Shown here piece after piece: positions 61,157 through 64,000 of a stretch of DNA of 64,000 bases. The stretch comes from Acidovorax soli. GTDB lineage: Bacteria > Pseudomonadota > Gammaproteobacteria > Burkholderiales > Burkholderiaceae_C. Within the stretch, counting starts at the first letter, position 1; each line of letters begins with the position of its first letter. The stretch is taken from NCBI RefSeq assembly GCF_014207955.1, contig NZ_JACHLK010000007.1, positions 248,001-312,000 on the forward strand. Reading direction: 5' to 3'. The notes beneath the pieces are model-generated. The model was not told the origin of the DNA, made no database searches, and saw nothing but the letters and a program-made list of their open reading frames with translations. The position numbers and the translations under genes are program-made.

Positions 61157-61435
61157 ATGGGTCCGCTGGACACGCTCAACCACCTGCTCAATTTCTTCGC
61201 CCCGGCCTTTGCCATGGCTGTGCTGATGGCGCTGGGCAGCCGCGTTTTGCGCTGGAAGTCGGGCGCATCCCATGCCGCATGGAAGCAGTTTGCCATCCAG
61301 TTGGCCGTAGGCTGCGCCGTGCTGCTGGCCGGCCTGGTGCTGCTGGGCCGGGACGGCAAGATGGCCACCTATGCCGCCCTGGTGGTGGCCTGCGCCACCT
61401 GCCAGTGGTGGCTGGGCAAGGGCTGGAAGGCCTGA
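61157..61435 (+). CDS. Small membrane protein of unknown function
   Basis: A 92-residue protein with about three hydrophobic helices (about 9-28, 44-63 and 70-85) and a basic loop RVLRWKSGASHAAWKQ between the first two. I do not recognise a family. It is divergent from hemA across 71 bases and ends three bases from the convergent channel gene. The ORF starts with ATG at 61157 and ends before 61438, with normal GC-rich codon use, so it is likely real. Confidence 0.65.
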   Translation: MGPLDTLNHLLNFFAPAFAMAVLMALGSRVLRWKSGASHAAWKQFAIQLAVGCAVLLAGLVLLGRDGKMATYAALVVACATCQWWLGKGWKA

Positions 61436-61437
61436 AC

Positions 61438-63951
61438 TCAGCCCGGGGCAACTGGTGTGACCGGCGCCAGCGGTGTATCGCCCCCTTGGGCGCGCGCACT
61501 GTGCGCCACGGCCGTGGTGGCCGGTGGTGACAGGGCCAGCCCCGCATCGCGCAGCTTGTCCAGAATGGCAAACAGCAGGTCGCTGCGCACCCCGCCTGCA
61601 TTGCGCGGGTTGCTCACATAGCCGATCGCCAGGAAGGTCAGCGTGCCGTTCAGGATGCCTTCCAACTGCACGACGGGCTCGGGGTCGGCCATGATGCCCT
61701 CGTGCGCGGTGAAGGCCTCCAGGATGAGCGTGCGCATGCGCTGGGCGTCGGTGTCCAGCGGCGCGGGCAGGCGCAGCAGCACGCGGCCGGGGGCGCCGGT
61801 AAGCGTCATGTTGCGCACGGTCTTGGTGATGAACTCCGAGTTGGGCACGATCACGGTGGAGCGGTCGCCGAGCTGGATCTCGGTGGCGCGCACGTTCACG
61901 CGGCGCACGTCGCCCTCGGTTTCGCCCAGCACCACCCAGTCGCCCACGCGCACCGGCCGCTCGGCCAGCAGGATCAGGCCCGAGATGAAGTTCTGCACGA
62001 TGGCCTGCAGCCCGAAGCCGATGCCCACCGACAGTGCGCTCGCCACCCAGGCGATGCGCTCCACGCTGATCCCCAGGCCCGCCAGCGCGATGGCGATCAC
62101 CGCCACGCCGCCCACGTAGCCCAGCAGGGTGACGATGGAGCTGCGCATGCCCGGCTCCAGCGAGGTGTTGGGAAAGAACTGCTCGCTGAGCCAGCGCTTC
62201 AGGATGCGGATCATCACGAAGCCGGCGCAGGCAATCGCCAGCGCCGTGAGCAGCGCCTGCGGCGCCAGCGTGACGCTGCCCACCTGCAGGGTCTGGTTCA
62301 CGCTGCTGCCGCGGCGGAACACCTCGTCCGGCGCCGTGCCCAGCGGCGCCAGCAGGGCGATCACCATGTAGAACAGCAGCACCAGGCGCAGTGCGCCCGA
62401 GGCCACCACGGCGCTCTGGTCCAGCAGCTTGCCGTCGATGCCCAGGCCCGTGTGCAGGCGCTGGCCGAAGCCGCCGCGCGAGGACAGCACGGCCTGTGCC
62501 ACATCGTCCACCAACTGGAACAGCAGGTAGGTGGTGGCAAAGACCACCCCGGTCCAGACCATCTGGCCCGCCAGCATGTGGGCCAGTGCCACGAAGCCCA
62601 GCACCAGCAGCACCAGGATGGCAAAGGCCGTGGCGGCCGCCGCCGCCACCAGCAGGCCGACCCAGATCGGGCGGGCCGGTGGCGCCGGCGCGGTGGCTTC
62701 GCTGGCCGGTGCTTCCCCGGAGGGTGCTGGCGCAGCCTCTGCGGGCGCGCGCAGGTGGCGCAGTGCGCACAGGATGACCAGGGCCATGAGCAAGGCCGAC
62801 AAGGTGTGGGCCGACACCTCGGCCGCCAGGCTGGCGCCGACCACACGGTTGACCTCGATGACCAGCCCGCCCAGCAGGGCCGTGAGCGCCAGCCACCAGG
62901 GGTAGGGCGCCAGGCGCGTGGCCAGCTCGTCCGACAGGGCCGCCAGGCGCCAGGAACTGCGCTTGCGCGAGAGCAGTGCGTGGCCCAGCGCGATCATGAA
63001 GGCGGCGAACACCACCAGCTGCAGGGTGGCGCGTTCGAACGCCTGCAGGCGTGGGCCCAGGCCGCCCTCCACCGTGAGCCCGCTCCAGGCCAGCTGTGCG
63101 GCCAGCGCCAACAGCAGGGTGTGCAGCAGCACCGCGGCAAAGGCCAGCAGCGAGCGCCGCAGACGCCCGGGCGGCAGGCGCGCGGGCGCCAGGCGCAACA
63201 GCAGCCGTTCGCCCAGCCAGGGGCCGGCGGTCGCCAGCAACAGGGCCACGGCCAGGCTGACCGCGAAACCCGTGCGGTGCGCCGGCTCCCAGGCCTGTTC
63301 TGCGGCGGCCCGCAGCTCATTGCCCAGGGAGCGCAGCCGCATCCAGTCGCTCGGGAAGGCGTTGCGCACATTGCGCCAGAAGCTGCCCGTGAGCGGTGAA
63401 TCGATGCGGGTGGTGAGGGCGGTCTGGAACTGCTCGCGGCGCTGGCGGATGATCTCGGTGCTGCGCTGCTCGGCGTCCACCGCGATCAGGCGGGCCAGCT
63501 TGAGCTCCGAGTCGATGGCGCTGCGCTCCTTGCTCAGGGCCGCGCGCTGCTGCGCCACGTCGGCGGCTTCGGCCGGCGCCCCCTTGGCGGGGGCCGGGCC
63601 CAGGCCCGCCAGCCGGGTGTCGATATCGGCCAGCGCTTCGGCACGGCGTGCCGCCACCTGGGTCGCGGCCGTGCCGATGGCGGCCACGTCGCTGAGCCAT
63701 TGGCGGTAGTCGTCGTCCTCGCCGAGCTTGGTGGGGATGGCATCGAAGCGCTCGCGCAGCGCATCCACGCCGGGCAGTTCGGGCTTTTCGCCGGTGGCGC
63801 TGCTGGCGGTGAGGGCCGGCGGCGCGGCGCTGCGGGTCTGCGCCAGGGCGGGAAGCGGGGGCTGGGGCGCGAGCAGCAGCACCAGCAAGGCAGCCTGCAG
63901 CAGGCTGGACCAGGGACGGTGGGAGAGAAGGCGCGCCGAAAGAAAGGCCAT
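61438..63951 (-). CDS. Large MscS-family mechanosensitive channel with DUF3772-like N-terminus
   Basis: An 837-residue channel-like protein. A signal peptide (about 1-38) precedes a periplasmic coiled-coil region of about 180 residues that fits DUF3772, then roughly ten membrane helices (200-600) and the C-terminal MscS module (about 600-780: ISVERIAWVASALSVGIGFGLQAIVQNFISG and PVRVGDWVVLGETEGDVRRVNVRATEIQ, written here in parts across the pore and beta domains). Start ATG at 63951 is preferred over 63990 because it begins the signal peptide directly and has AAGG upstream. Confidence 0.85.
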   Translation of the reverse strand: MAFLSARLLSHRPWSSLLQAALLVLLLAPQPPLPALAQTRSAAPPALTASSATGEKPELPGVDALRERFDAIPTKLGEDDDYRQWLSDVAAIGTAATQVAARRAEALADIDTRLAGLGPAPAKGAPAEAADVAQQRAALSKERSAIDSELKLARLIAVDAEQRSTEIIRQRREQFQTALTTRIDSPLTGSFWRNVRNAFPSDWMRLRSLGNELRAAAEQAWEPAHRTGFAVSLAVALLLATAGPWLGERLLLRLAPARLPPGRLRRSLLAFAAVLLHTLLLALAAQLAWSGLTVEGGLGPRLQAFERATLQLVVFAAFMIALGHALLSRKRSSWRLAALSDELATRLAPYPWWLALTALLGGLVIEVNRVVGASLAAEVSAHTLSALLMALVILCALRHLRAPAEAAPAPSGEAPASEATAPAPPARPIWVGLLVAAAAATAFAILVLLVLGFVALAHMLAGQMVWTGVVFATTYLLFQLVDDVAQAVLSSRGGFGQRLHTGLGIDGKLLDQSAVVASGALRLVLLFYMVIALLAPLGTAPDEVFRRGSSVNQTLQVGSVTLAPQALLTALAIACAGFVMIRILKRWLSEQFFPNTSLEPGMRSSIVTLLGYVGGVAVIAIALAGLGISVERIAWVASALSVGIGFGLQAIVQNFISGLILLAERPVRVGDWVVLGETEGDVRRVNVRATEIQLGDRSTVIVPNSEFITKTVRNMTLTGAPGRVLLRLPAPLDTDAQRMRTLILEAFTAHEGIMADPEPVVQLEGILNGTLTFLAIGYVSNPRNAGGVRSDLLFAILDKLRDAGLALSPPATTAVAHSARAQGGDTPLAPVTPVAPG

Positions 63952-64000
63952 GCCGGCCTTGGGGCCGGCACAGTTGCGTTGCAAATTCATGCGCGCATTG

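Overview
The window is a 64 kb piece of a GC-rich betaproteobacterial chromosome, most likely from the family Comamonadaceae (Acidovorax-like). The assignment rests on protein character and gene order: an mla operon followed by an ABC exporter, bolA, murA and the his genes; a short-form HisG; tatABC next to a DegS-like protease; petABC-sspA-sspB; and pilBCD-coaE-zapD-yacG. No species is claimed. Nearly all of it is core chromosome; no phage, insertion sequence, plasmid, CRISPR array or rRNA operon is visible.

Layout. 1-4.5 kb: mlaE (cut by the window edge)-mlaD-mlaA-mlaC-mlaB for lipid trafficking at the outer membrane, then a two-gene ABC exporter. 4.6-21 kb: bolA/ibaG, murA and a broken-up histidine block (hisG-hisD, then hisC-B-H-A-F, then hisI-E). 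Two accessory insertions split it. Between hisD and hisC lie a divergent DUF2917/MocR-regulator pair and an RHH/PIN toxin-antitoxin module. Between hisF and hisI lie an unknown exported protein, a NarL-type two-component system and a large exported RCC1-repeat protein with its own strong terminator. 21-30 kb: a small membrane protein, a patatin-like lipase, HIT protein, tatABC, a convergent DegS-like protease, an MHS transporter, a Nif3-family protein, pdxA and mscL. 30-34 kb: the cytochrome bc1 operon petABC, then sspA-sspB and tRNA-Thr.

34-43 kb: dciA, an M23 peptidase, secA, argJ, a DUF815 ATPase, mutT, yacG, zapD and coaE. 43-47 kb: pilD-pilC-pilB (type IV pilus assembly) and tRNA-Pro. 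47-54.8 kb: ispB, rplU-rpmA-obgE-proB, rppH, proS and a lytic transglycosylase. 54.8-64 kb: a CNNM/CorC protein, a stand-alone AAA+ ATPase, grxD, prmC-prfA-hemA, a small membrane protein and a large MscS-type channel with a DUF3772-like N-terminus.

How the genes work together. HisG, D, C, B, H, A, F, I and E cover histidine synthesis except the HisZ regulatory partner that a short HisG needs and a histidinol-phosphate phosphatase; neither is here. TatABC may serve two neighbours whose N-termini carry twin-arginine or KR motifs (the lytic transglycosylase and the Rieske protein). PrmC methylates the GGQ motif of the adjacent PrfA. The most unusual feature is the toxin-antitoxin module translationally coupled to hisC: stop and start codons overlap at both junctions, and a tandem palindrome lies upstream. 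Expression of hisCBHAF may therefore depend on a promoter controlled by the antitoxin.
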